DNA of 64,000 nucleotides from Streptomyces sp. HNM0575 (lineage in GTDB: Bacteria > Actinomycetota > Actinomycetes > Streptomycetales > Streptomycetaceae). Location: NCBI RefSeq assembly GCF_012726265.1, contig NZ_JAASAG010000001.1:1-64000 (forward strand), read 5' to 3'. A program made the position numbers and the translations under genes. The notes under the pieces are model-generated. The model saw nothing but the letters and a program-made list of their open reading frames with translations, was not told where the DNA came from and made no database searches. Each line of letters opens with the position of its first letter. The first letter of the stretch is position 1. Positions 45,496-53,548 of this stretch are shown here, one piece after another.

Positions 45496-46410
45496 TTGAG
45501 CACGCAAGCACAGCATGAACAACATGCGCCACAGGCTGTGCCGTCGGTCATGCTGCCCACCACACTCGACGAGGCCGTGGCCGCGCTCACCGCGGTGCCC
45601 GCGGCGGTGCCCGTAGCCGGCGGCACGGACCTGATGACCGGGGTCAACGCCGGGCATCTGCGCCCCGCCGCGCTCGTGGGCCTCGGACGCATCAGCGAGA
45701 TCCGCGGCTGGCAGTACCTGGACGGGGAGGCGCTGCTCGGCGCCGGCCTCACCCACGCCCGCATGGGACGCCCCGACTTCTCCGCCCTCATCCCCGCGCT
45801 GGCGGCGAGCGCACGCGCCGCCGGGCCGCCCCAGATCCGTAACGCCGGCACGCTCGGCGGCAACGTCGTCAGCGCCCACCCGACCGGCGACACCCTGCCG
45901 GTGCTGGCCGCGCTGGAGGCCACGCTCGTCGTCGCGGGCCCGGAGGGCGAGCGGCGGGAGATCCCGGTGAGCCACCTGCTCGCGAACGTGGACATGCTGC
46001 GGCCCAGCGAGGTCGTCGGGCATGTCAGGGTGCCGCTGCTGCACGCGCCGCAGACCTTCCTGAAGGCCACGGGGCGTACGGGACCCGGCCGTGCCATGGC
46101 CTCCGTCGCGGTCGTGCTCGACCCGGTGCGGCGCGGGGTGCGCTGTGCGGTCGGCGCGGTGGCCCCGATGCCGCTGCGTCCGCTGGAGGCCGAGCGCTGG
46201 ATCGCGTCGCTGATCGACTGGGACGGGCAGCGCGGGCTGGCCCCCGAGGCGCTCGCCGCGTTCGGCGACTACGTGGCCATGGCCTGCATCCCCGACCCCG
46301 CCCCCGCCGAGGACGGCGGAGAGGCTCCCGCACTTCCGCCCGCGGCCTTCCACTTGCGGCGTACCGTGGCGACACTGGCCCGCCGAGGACTCGGGAGGGC
46401 GCTCGCATGA
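45496..46410 (+). CDS. Xanthine dehydrogenase family FAD-binding subunit
   Basis: This protein of about 304 residues has the two FAD-contact motifs of the CO dehydrogenase flavoprotein family: AGGTDLMTGVNAG and RNAGTLGGNVVSAHPTGDTLP. It passes electrons from the 2Fe-2S subunit to the final acceptor. TTG 45496 is chosen because GGGGAAGGGGCGG lies upstream and the family-like N-terminus (VMLPTTLDEAVAAL) begins soon after. The frame is open to 45358 without family content. The next subunit overlaps by 4 nt (ATGA). Confidence 0.88.
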   Translation: MSTQAQHEQHAPQAVPSVMLPTTLDEAVAALTAVPAAVPVAGGTDLMTGVNAGHLRPAALVGLGRISEIRGWQYLDGEALLGAGLTHARMGRPDFSALIPALAASARAAGPPQIRNAGTLGGNVVSAHPTGDTLPVLAALEATLVVAGPEGERREIPVSHLLANVDMLRPSEVVGHVRVPLLHAPQTFLKATGRTGPGRAMASVAVVLDPVRRGVRCAVGAVAPMPLRPLEAERWIASLIDWDGQRGLAPEALAAFGDYVAMACIPDPAPAEDGGEAPALPPAAFHLRRTVATLARRGLGRALA

Positions 46411-48689
46411 GCAACGGCAGCCCGCACGATCCCAACGCCCACAGCGACGGGTACGGGCAGGGGTACGCGGACGCCTACGGCGGCGGATACGGCGAGTACT
46501 CCGAGTACGGGGGCTACGGCGAATACCCGGAATACGGACCGGAGTACGGCTCCGAATACGGCGATTACGGGGACTACGGAGAACAGCGGCAGCACCACCT
46601 GCAACAGCATCAGCAGCACCCGCATCAACAGCACCCGCATCAGCAGCACGGGCACCCGCAGGCGGGGCAGCAGCAGTACGCCTCGTACCCGCAGGACGTC
46701 TCGTACCCGCAGGAGGGCTGGGGCGGCGAGTCCGACCAGGACGCCACCGCCTTCGTGCAGTTGCCCGCCGGTCCGCTGCCGCCGCCCGGCGCCGGAGTGG
46801 ACGCCTGGGGTCCGCTGGCCGCGCCCGGCACGGGTCAGGGCGGCTACACGCCGCCGCCGCTCGACCCGGCGGAGGTCGCGGGTCAGGACCCGGGCGGGCA
46901 GGCCGTGCCGCCGCCCGCGGAGGGCGGCCCCGCGTCCGGCGGGCAGTGGGCGATGCCGTTCGGCGAGGACCCGGCGGCATACGGTCAGCAGCAGTACGGC
47001 GGGCAGTACGAACAGCACCCGCAGCACCCCGGGCAGCACGACCAACAGCCGGGCATGCCTTCGGCGTTCGGCGACCAGGGCGACCCGGGTGGTCAGGGCG
47101 GTCCGGGTGATCAGGGAGGCCAGGGCGGTGCCGGTCCCACCGGACAGGGCGCCGCCGCGGCACTCGCGGGCTCGCACGAGGCACGTACGCGCCGGCCGCT
47201 CGGCACGGGCGGCGGCGCGGCCACCGACGAAGCGGAAGCGATAGGACCCGGCCCGCAGCCGGGCGGTCCCGCCGCTCCGCAGCGGCCCGCGGCACAGCAG
47301 TCTCCCGGGGGAGGCGCGGCGGGTGGGGCGGGTGCGCCGAACCCCGCGGGCGCCCACTTCGCGGAGGCCGAAGCGGAGGCGCACGCCCGGCGGCAGGTGC
47401 CGTTCGACGGGCATGAGCACGAGGCCGTGCCCACCGCTGGCACCACCCCCGGCACCCCCGGCACCGCCGCGGGTCCCGGCGCGTTCCCGGCGCCCGGTGA
47501 CGGCCCGGACGCTTACACGGCCCGGCCGCACGAGAGCGACGCGACCCCCGGTGCCGGCACGGGTACCGGACTCGGCGGCGTCGGCCTCGGCGCGGGCGCC
47601 GCGCCCTTCGACGACGGCGGAGTTCAGGACGGCCGTACCGAGGACGACGGAGACACCGGGGAGGGCGAGGCCCGCCCGATGGGGACCGTGCGCTCCGGGC
47701 TTCCGTTCACGCCGTCGTCGGGCACCGGCAGCGTGACGGTCCCGGACCTCGGAGACGCGGGCGCCGCCGGCGACGTCGCCGACACCGCCGGAAGCAGCGC
47801 GGCGGGCAGCGCCGTCGCGGACGCCGGGTCCCCGCCGGACGCCGCCCGCTTCGACGCGGGCGCTCAGGACCACGGGCCCGAAGCCCACATCGGCACCGGG
47901 ACCGGCCCCGGTGCCGGTACGGGCGTCGGCCCCGACCCGGCGCAGACCCGGGCCCCGGACGCAGCTACCCGTGAGCCCGCCCCGGAGCCCGGGGAGCGCG
48001 GCCAGGGCGAGAGCGCCACCGACGCCGAGGTCTCCGAGGAACCCCCTCTGGAACTCGCCCCCGAACTCGGCGGCGAACACCCCCACGTCTCCTACGTCCT
48101 GCACGTCAACGGCGTCGACCGCCCGGTCACCGACGCCTGGATCGGCGAATCCCTCCTCTACGTACTGCGCGAGCGCCTCGGCCTGGCCGGCGCCAAGGAC
48201 GGCTGCTCGCAGGGCGAGTGCGGCGCGTGCTCGGTGCAGGTCGACGGCCGTCTCGTCGCCTCGTGCCTCGTACCGGCCGCGACCGCCGCGGGCAGCGAGA
48301 TCCGTACGGTCGAGGGCCTCGCCGCCGAAGGCGTCCCCTCCGACGTGCAGCGTGCGCTCACCGAATCGGGCGCCGTGCAGTGCGGCTTCTGCGTGCCCGG
48401 ACTCGCCATGACGGTCCACGACCTGCTGGAGGGCAACCACGCGCCCAGCGAGCTGGAGACCCGCAAGGCGATCTGCGGCAACCTGTGCCGCTGCTCCGGC
48501 TACCGCGGGGTGCTCGACGCCGTACGTACGGTCGTGGCCGAGCGCGCCGAGCAGGCCGCCCGCGAGGAAGCCGAGGCGGAGGCCGAAGCGGAGGCGTACG
48601 AACGGGAGTTGGCGGAGGCGTCGGCACGCATCCCGCACCAGGCGTCCCCCGGCGGCACCGGGCAGTACCCGGGGGGAGGCGGCGCATGA
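46407..48689 (+). CDS. 2Fe-2S subunit of a xanthine dehydrogenase-family enzyme with a very long low-complexity N-terminus
   Basis: This 760-aa protein has its iron-sulfur part only in the last 200 residues. The plant-ferredoxin-type cluster ligands are C600, C605, C608 (CSQGECGAC) and C620; the second cluster ligands are C659, C662 (CGFC) and C694, C696 (CRC). Normal stand-alone subunits are about 160-200 aa. The first roughly 550 residues are disordered: Tyr/Gly/Glu repeats (YGEYSEYGGYGEY), a Gln/His block (HLQQHQQHPHQQH), then Gly/Pro/Ala/Asp-rich sequence. The frame is continuous with strong third-position GC bias and an ATGA overlap at its start, so the extension is genuinely coded. Its purpose is unknown. 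Confidence 0.9.
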   Translation: MSNGSPHDPNAHSDGYGQGYADAYGGGYGEYSEYGGYGEYPEYGPEYGSEYGDYGDYGEQRQHHLQQHQQHPHQQHPHQQHGHPQAGQQQYASYPQDVSYPQEGWGGESDQDATAFVQLPAGPLPPPGAGVDAWGPLAAPGTGQGGYTPPPLDPAEVAGQDPGGQAVPPPAEGGPASGGQWAMPFGEDPAAYGQQQYGGQYEQHPQHPGQHDQQPGMPSAFGDQGDPGGQGGPGDQGGQGGAGPTGQGAAAALAGSHEARTRRPLGTGGGAATDEAEAIGPGPQPGGPAAPQRPAAQQSPGGGAAGGAGAPNPAGAHFAEAEAEAHARRQVPFDGHEHEAVPTAGTTPGTPGTAAGPGAFPAPGDGPDAYTARPHESDATPGAGTGTGLGGVGLGAGAAPFDDGGVQDGRTEDDGDTGEGEARPMGTVRSGLPFTPSSGTGSVTVPDLGDAGAAGDVADTAGSSAAGSAVADAGSPPDAARFDAGAQDHGPEAHIGTGTGPGAGTGVGPDPAQTRAPDAATREPAPEPGERGQGESATDAEVSEEPPLELAPELGGEHPHVSYVLHVNGVDRPVTDAWIGESLLYVLRERLGLAGAKDGCSQGECGACSVQVDGRLVASCLVPAATAAGSEIRTVEGLAAEGVPSDVQRALTESGAVQCGFCVPGLAMTVHDLLEGNHAPSELETRKAICGNLCRCSGYRGVLDAVRTVVAERAEQAAREEAEAEAEAEAYERELAEASARIPHQASPGGTGQYPGGGGA

Positions 48690-48967
48690 GGCACGGGGAC
48701 ACCCCGGCGGCGCTGCCGGCCCGGGCACCGGCACGGGACGCACGGGCACGGGATCACGTACAGGCACGGGCACTTGACCACGTACGAGCGCGTGACCACG
48801 TACGGGCGCGTGACGACGTACGAGCACGTGACGACGTACGAGCGCGTGACCACGTACAAGCACAGACACAGGCACAGGCACGGCGACAGCCACAGGAACA
48901 GGAGCAGGAGCACCGCGTGCGGGGACGACGCGCCGGCGGCCGACGCGGGAAGGCAGCAGCGGCATGA
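48686..48967 (+). CDS. Possible 93-aa ORF with stop-start overlaps at both ends, Arg/Ala/Asp-His-Val repeats
   Basis: ATG 48686 overlaps the stop of the 2Fe-2S gene (ATGA) and its TGA (48965-48967) overlaps the ATG of the Mo-subunit gene (ATGA), so it fills the gap exactly. The product has RARDHV/RARDDV six-residue repeats and a basic Gln/Arg-rich end. Third-position GC bias is weaker than in the neighbours, so it may be a decayed extension of a neighbour rather than a functional protein. Unknown function. Confidence 0.35.
   Translation: MRHGDTPAALPARAPARDARARDHVQARALDHVRARDHVRARDDVRARDDVRARDHVQAQTQAQARRQPQEQEQEHRVRGRRAGGRRGKAAAA
48771..48860 (+). repeat. Five tandem 18-bp repeats in the gap between the Fe-S and Mo subunit genes
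   Basis: The unit CGCGTGACCACGTACGAG occurs five times in a row with few changes (positions 48771, 48789, 48807, 48825, 48843), preceded by a degenerate copy. It contains CACGTAC/GTACG near-palindromes. The period of 18 keeps reading frame. There are no spacers, so it is not CRISPR. Confidence 0.88.
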
Positions 48968-51294
48968 CCAGCACGGCCGACGGCCCCGGCGCCGTCACAG
49001 CGACACCGGCGCAGGGCACGCCGCTGCCCGACGGCCCCGAAGGCGGCCCCGTCACCCACGGAATCGGCGCGTCCCTCCCCTCCGCCGACGCGCCCTCCAA
49101 GGCCGAGGGCACCTTCCCCTACGCCGCCGACCTGTGGGCCGAGGGCCTGCTGTGGGCCGCCGTGCTGCGCGCACCGCACCCGCACGCCCGAATCGTCTCC
49201 ATCGACACCGAAGCCGCGGCCGCGCTCACCGGCGTGCACGCCGTCGTCACCCACGAGGACGTTCCGGGCGACGCGGGCCACGGCCGCAGGGTCGCCGACC
49301 AGCCGGCCTTCGCCCGCGACATGGTGCGCTACTACGGAGAGCCCGTCGCCGCGGTGGCCGCCGACCACCCGGACACCGCGCGCCTGGCGGCGGCGGCCAT
49401 CGCCGTGGAGTACGAGCCGCTGGAGGCGGTCACCGACCCGGAGAAGTCCTTCGAGGCCGAACCGCTGCACCCTGACGGCAACTTGATCCGCCACATCCCG
49501 CTGCGCTTCGGCGACCAGGAGGTCACGGGCGACGTCGTCGTCGAGGGCCTCTACCGCATCGGCCGCCAGGACCCGGCACCCATCGGCGCCGAGGCGGGCC
49601 TGGCGGTGCCGCGCCCCGACGGCGGCGTGGAGATCTACACCGCCTCCACCGACCCGCACACCGACCGCGACCTGGCCGCCGCGTGCTTCGGACTGCCGCC
49701 CGAGCAGGTCAAGATCGTCGTCACGGGCGTGCCGGGGGCGATGGGCGACCGCGAAGACACCGCGCTCCAGGTGCCGTTGGGCCTGCTCGCGATGAAGACC
49801 GGCAGCCCCGTGAAGCTCGCCGCGACCCGTGAGGAGTCCTTCCTCGGCCACGCGCACCGCCATCCGACGCTGCTGCGCTACCGCCATCACGCCGACAGCG
49901 AGGGCCGGTTGGTGCGGGTCGAGGCCCAGATCCTCCTCGACGCGGGCGCCTACGCCGACACCACCGCCGACGCGCTCGCCGCCGCCGTCTCCTTCGCGGC
50001 CGGTCCGTACGTCGTGCCGCACGCGACGATCGACGGCTGGGCCGTACGCACGAACAACCCGCCGTCCGGGCATGTGCGCGGCGAGGGCGCGATGCAGGTG
50101 TGCGCCGCCTACGAGGGCCAAATGGACAAGCTGGCCGCCCAGTTGCAGATGGACCCGGCCGATCTGCGCATGCGCAACGTACTGGCCACCGGCGACCTGC
50201 TGCCCATCGGCCAGACCGTCACCTGCCCGGCGCCCGTGGCCGAACTCCTGCGCGCCGTACGGGAGACGCCCCTGCCCGCCCTGCCGAAGGACAGCCCCGA
50301 ACGCGACTGGCTGCTGCCCGGCGGGCCCGAAGGAGCAGGCGAACCGGGCGCCGTGCGGCGCGGCGTCGGCTACGCGCTCGGCATGGTGCACATGCTCGGC
50401 GCGGAGGGCGCCGACGAGGTCTCGACGGCCACCGTGAAGGTCAACGGACCCGTGGCGACGGTGATGTGCGCCGCCGTCGAGAGCGGTCAGGGCTTCACGA
50501 CGCTCGCCCGGCAGATCGTGCAGGAGACCCTCGGCATCGACGAGGTGTACGTCGCGCCCGTCGACACCGACCAGCCGCCTGCGGGCGCGGGCTCGCACAG
50601 CAGACACACGTGGGTGTCGGGCGGCGCGGTCGAGCGGGCGGCGAAGATGGTGCGTACGCAGCTTCTCCAGCCGCTGGCCGCGAAGTTCGGAATGTCGACG
50701 GAGCTGCTGACCATCGCCGACGGGAAGATCACCTCCTACGACGGCGTCCTGTCCACGACGGTCGCCGAGGCACTGGAGGACAAGGAGCTCTGGGCCACCG
50801 CCCAGTGCCGCCCGCACCCCACGGAACCGCTCGACGAGACCGGGCAGGGCGACGCCTTCGTCGGACTGGCCTTCGCCGCCGTACGGGCGGTGGTCGACGT
50901 CGACGTCGAACTCGGCTCCATCCGGGTCGTGGAGATGGCCATCGCGCAGGACGTCGGCCGCGTGCTGAACCCGCGTCAGCTCATCGCCCGCATCGAGGCG
51001 GGCGTCACCCAGGGCGTCGGCGCGGCCCTCACCGAACACCTCCGCATCAACCGCGGAGTGGTCCGCCAGCCCGACTTCACGGGCTACGCCCTGCCGACGG
51101 CACTGGACGCACCGGACATCCGCATCGTCCAACTCATCGAGGAACAGGACGTGGTGGCCCCCTTCGGCGCCAAGGCCGCCTCGGCGATCCCGGTGGTCGT
51201 CTCCCCGGCGGCGGTAGCGGCAGCGGTCCGCGCGGCCACGGGCATGCCGGTCAACCGCCTCCCGATCCGCCCGCAGACGGCGGTGGGGGGCTGA
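48964..51294 (+). CDS. Molybdopterin-binding subunit of a xanthine dehydrogenase-family enzyme, non-canonical active site
   Basis: This 776-aa protein has the aldehyde oxidase/xanthine dehydrogenase fold: N-terminal a/b-hammerhead domain (about 35-150), then two molybdenum-cofactor-binding domains. Several cofactor motifs are altered. GAFGGK is GAMGDR, the usual FRGFG is VRGEG, and the final GAKGVGE is GAKAASA (735-741), so the catalytic Glu position holds A741. It may therefore have a changed reaction or depend on another base. The order FAD subunit, Fe-S subunit, Mo subunit matches Streptomyces xdh-like operons. Substrate cannot be assigned. Confidence 0.88.
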   Translation: MTSTADGPGAVTATPAQGTPLPDGPEGGPVTHGIGASLPSADAPSKAEGTFPYAADLWAEGLLWAAVLRAPHPHARIVSIDTEAAAALTGVHAVVTHEDVPGDAGHGRRVADQPAFARDMVRYYGEPVAAVAADHPDTARLAAAAIAVEYEPLEAVTDPEKSFEAEPLHPDGNLIRHIPLRFGDQEVTGDVVVEGLYRIGRQDPAPIGAEAGLAVPRPDGGVEIYTASTDPHTDRDLAAACFGLPPEQVKIVVTGVPGAMGDREDTALQVPLGLLAMKTGSPVKLAATREESFLGHAHRHPTLLRYRHHADSEGRLVRVEAQILLDAGAYADTTADALAAAVSFAAGPYVVPHATIDGWAVRTNNPPSGHVRGEGAMQVCAAYEGQMDKLAAQLQMDPADLRMRNVLATGDLLPIGQTVTCPAPVAELLRAVRETPLPALPKDSPERDWLLPGGPEGAGEPGAVRRGVGYALGMVHMLGAEGADEVSTATVKVNGPVATVMCAAVESGQGFTTLARQIVQETLGIDEVYVAPVDTDQPPAGAGSHSRHTWVSGGAVERAAKMVRTQLLQPLAAKFGMSTELLTIADGKITSYDGVLSTTVAEALEDKELWATAQCRPHPTEPLDETGQGDAFVGLAFAAVRAVVDVDVELGSIRVVEMAIAQDVGRVLNPRQLIARIEAGVTQGVGAALTEHLRINRGVVRQPDFTGYALPTALDAPDIRIVQLIEEQDVVAPFGAKAASAIPVVVSPAAVAAAVRAATGMPVNRLPIRPQTAVGG

Positions 51295-51433
51295 GGGGCG
51301 GGACCACGGCAAGATCAGGGCCCCCCGACTTGTGGCGCGAGAGGTTCTTCGCGCGTCTCGGCTTCGCCCGGCCAGCGCGGTCGGCGGCATGGCCGGAGAC
51401 TCCACGCTGCCAGGTCAGGAAGGACTTCGGATA

Positions 51434-52765
51434 ATGCAGCGTGCCTTGCGCCGCCACGGCCCGTGGCTGTGTGTCCTCGCCCTGGTGGGACTGCTCGTCC
51501 AGGGAATGGTGAAGTACGTGGCCTCGGCGCCCCGTTGGGACATGATCGCCTGGACCGCCGTCCTGGCCGTCGCGGCACTGGTGGTGTGGCGCGTGCGCAG
51601 GGCTTCTGGCCCGGTGGGGCGCGAGGTGCGTTCCTCACGGTGGCACTACGGGCGGCCCATGATGGTTTTCGCCGGCGCCTTTGCAGCCGCGGTGGTCGGT
51701 CTCTTTCTCGGATCGGGGGTCTCTGATCTCACTCCCAAGGTCCAGCGCATCCTCGATGCCGATCCGGTGATCCGCTCGTCGCAGGTGACCGAAGTGACCA
51801 GGGTCACCGGCGACGACAGCGGACGAGGCCCGGACCAGCTCTCGTACACCATCCACCATCGGGTCCGATTCGACTCCGGGACGGAGACGGTCGAGAGCAC
51901 AGTCGACTCCTTCCAGAAGATCTCGCCCGGCAGCACGGTCTGGGTCCTCTACGACCCCGGCAAGCCCGACATCGGCGGGCACACGGAAGAGAGCAGGGAC
52001 CAGCTCGAAGCCCTGCGGGGCGGGGTCGCCGACTTCTGGTGGAAGCTGATCACGGTCGGGAACCTCGGCCTTGCCGGGATGTTCGTCGCACTTGGCCTGT
52101 TCGCCGGCAACAAGTCGGTGAGGGACGGCAGTCGGCGGGGATCGCTCCGGTCCGCTTCAGCCAATGCGGGCCGTACGGGAATCGCCCGCCACCGGGCGCC
52201 GGAGCGGACCAATAACCGCAAGGACCGCTCCGAACTCCCCGAAAAAGCCGGCCCGTACGTGGAACTCGCCCTGCTCGACGGAACGGCCGTCCGGCTGTTC
52301 GTCACCAAGTCCATCGAACCGGACACACTGGCACGGCAGTTGAGGGAAGGGCACGGCACCCTTTACTGGGACGCCACGCCACCTGTCCGCGGTGCCGACT
52401 CGACCTGGGCGCTGTTCGTCCTGGACTCGGGCGAGGAGATCGACGGTGTCATACAGCGCTCCGATGCCTTCGCCTGGCAGATCGCCGGCACGCAGGTCGA
52501 CCGTGCCGACCCCCGGCCGCTGGAACGTCGCCCAGTCATCCACCCGATCACCTGGCAACCCCGGGTCCAAGCCGCAGCTGTCCCTTTCATCACCACTGCC
52601 GTGGCCGCCCTCCTGGCCTACGCGTACCTCGGCTCATGGATCGCCCTCACCGTGGCTTGGGCAATGCTGCCGCTGGCCTCCTTCGCCGTGTACATCGCCC
52701 GCGGGATGTACCTGGACGAGGCTGTATCCGAACCGCCCTCGGTCGGCATGAACAAGACCCGATAA
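51434..52765 (+). CDS. Membrane protein of unknown function, DUF3592-like
   Basis: This 443-aa protein has about six membrane helices in three pairs: two at the N-terminus (WLCVLALVGLLVQGMVKY; MIAWTAVLAVAALVVW), two in the middle, and two at the C-terminus. Between the first pairs lies an extracellular domain with IHHRVRFDSGTETVESTVDSF and STVWVLYDPGKPDIGG; the VxVxYDPxxP pattern is typical of DUF3592-type domains. GTP/ATP motifs are absent. It sits at the left border of the type VII region and may belong to it. The ATG is preceded by AGGAAGGA. Confidence 0.75.
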   Translation: MQRALRRHGPWLCVLALVGLLVQGMVKYVASAPRWDMIAWTAVLAVAALVVWRVRRASGPVGREVRSSRWHYGRPMMVFAGAFAAAVVGLFLGSGVSDLTPKVQRILDADPVIRSSQVTEVTRVTGDDSGRGPDQLSYTIHHRVRFDSGTETVESTVDSFQKISPGSTVWVLYDPGKPDIGGHTEESRDQLEALRGGVADFWWKLITVGNLGLAGMFVALGLFAGNKSVRDGSRRGSLRSASANAGRTGIARHRAPERTNNRKDRSELPEKAGPYVELALLDGTAVRLFVTKSIEPDTLARQLREGHGTLYWDATPPVRGADSTWALFVLDSGEEIDGVIQRSDAFAWQIAGTQVDRADPRPLERRPVIHPITWQPRVQAAAVPFITTAVAALLAYAYLGSWIALTVAWAMLPLASFAVYIARGMYLDEAVSEPPSVGMNKTR

Positions 52766-53197
52766 CGCTCCCGACATCCTCTACTCGCCACCGGCGCAGT
52801 CCCTAAGTGAGGACTCGATGAGGGCCGCTGACGTGTGTGACAAGAGCAGCATCACGATCCGGTATCGCTGATCCCGTGCAACTGGCCGCCGCCGTGCGGC
52901 ATTTGCACCCTTTGCTCCGGGGTGCCCGGAGTCCGCTTCGGCTGCTGCCAGCGGGTTCCCGCACGGTGCGGGCAGTACCCGTCCCGGCGGCCGGATTCCG
53001 TGCACGGTAGTGCAGGTCACTCTGGGCCGATGACAGACTGTCAGTGGCACTTACTAGGGTGTACCTGATACGCGCGTAAGGCACCATGGTGTACGGCTGT
53101 TCGCCCCGCGGCGACTTGGACGGCCGGCACGCACCTGCAAAGCGCAGGGTGGAGCGGCGCAGCCGCATGACGGAGACGGGAACGGGGAGGCGCAGTC
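52766..53197. other. Intergenic region before the type VII genes
   Basis: No gene is supported in these 432 bases. Base composition is lower in GC than in the core genes. The promoter and palindrome at 53031-53060 are the only recognisable elements. Confidence 0.4.
53031..53060 (+). promoter_or_regulatory. Promoter with a palindromic operator-like sequence over its -35 box
   Basis: TGACAG (53031-53036) and TAGGGT (53055-53060) are spaced 18 bp apart, a good vegetative-type promoter, about 138 bp upstream of the first type VII gene. The -35 box is part of the perfect palindrome TGACAG-A-CTGTCA (53031-53043), so a regulator bound there would block RNA polymerase. Confidence 0.55.
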
Positions 53198-53527
53198 GTG
53201 GGTGAGATGCGAGTCGACCTCAGTGAACTAGAGGAGACGGTACGCAAACTCGGTCGGGTGACGACCGCCATGGGCGAGTCGGTGACCAAGAGCGAGTACA
53301 ACACCTTCCTTCCCAAGAATGCGCTGGGCAAGGGCTTCGCCGAGCAGACAGACATCGACAACGCGCACGCGGAGATGAAGTCGCACATCGAGCAGGTCGT
53401 CAAGGCCATCCACGAGATGATCGACGACTTCGGCACGAAGACGAAGCACGCGCACGGCCGGTATCAGAACGCTGAGCACGACGCGAAGTACGGCATGGAC
53501 GGCGGCCGTTCAGGGTCCGGGAACTAA
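53198..53527 (+). CDS. Small helical-hairpin protein of type VII secretion type (ESX-like)
   Basis: This 109-aa protein is predicted to be two amphipathic helices (MRVDLSELEETVRKLGRVTTAM and HAEMKSHIEQVVKAIHEMIDD) joined by a turn, the layout of WXG100 proteins. The WXG itself is not present in the turn. The length, and the neighbouring WXG-type and mycosin genes, support the assignment. The GTG has GGGGAGG 9 nt upstream. It is probably the partner of the next gene's product, 21 bp downstream. Confidence 0.7.
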   Translation: MGEMRVDLSELEETVRKLGRVTTAMGESVTKSEYNTFLPKNALGKGFAEQTDIDNAHAEMKSHIEQVVKAIHEMIDDFGTKTKHAHGRYQNAEHDAKYGMDGGRSGSGN

Positions 53528-53548
53528 CGGTCAGGGGGCGAGGACGAC

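Noticed and set aside
48771..48860. Possible CRISPR array
   Set aside because: The 18-bp repeats are contiguous without spacers and no cas gene is nearby.
48774..49475. Open frame with VTTYER repeats overlapping the Mo-subunit gene
   Set aside because: Beyond the repeat it runs antisense-like Arg/His/Pro-rich sequence in the wrong frame of a well-supported gene.
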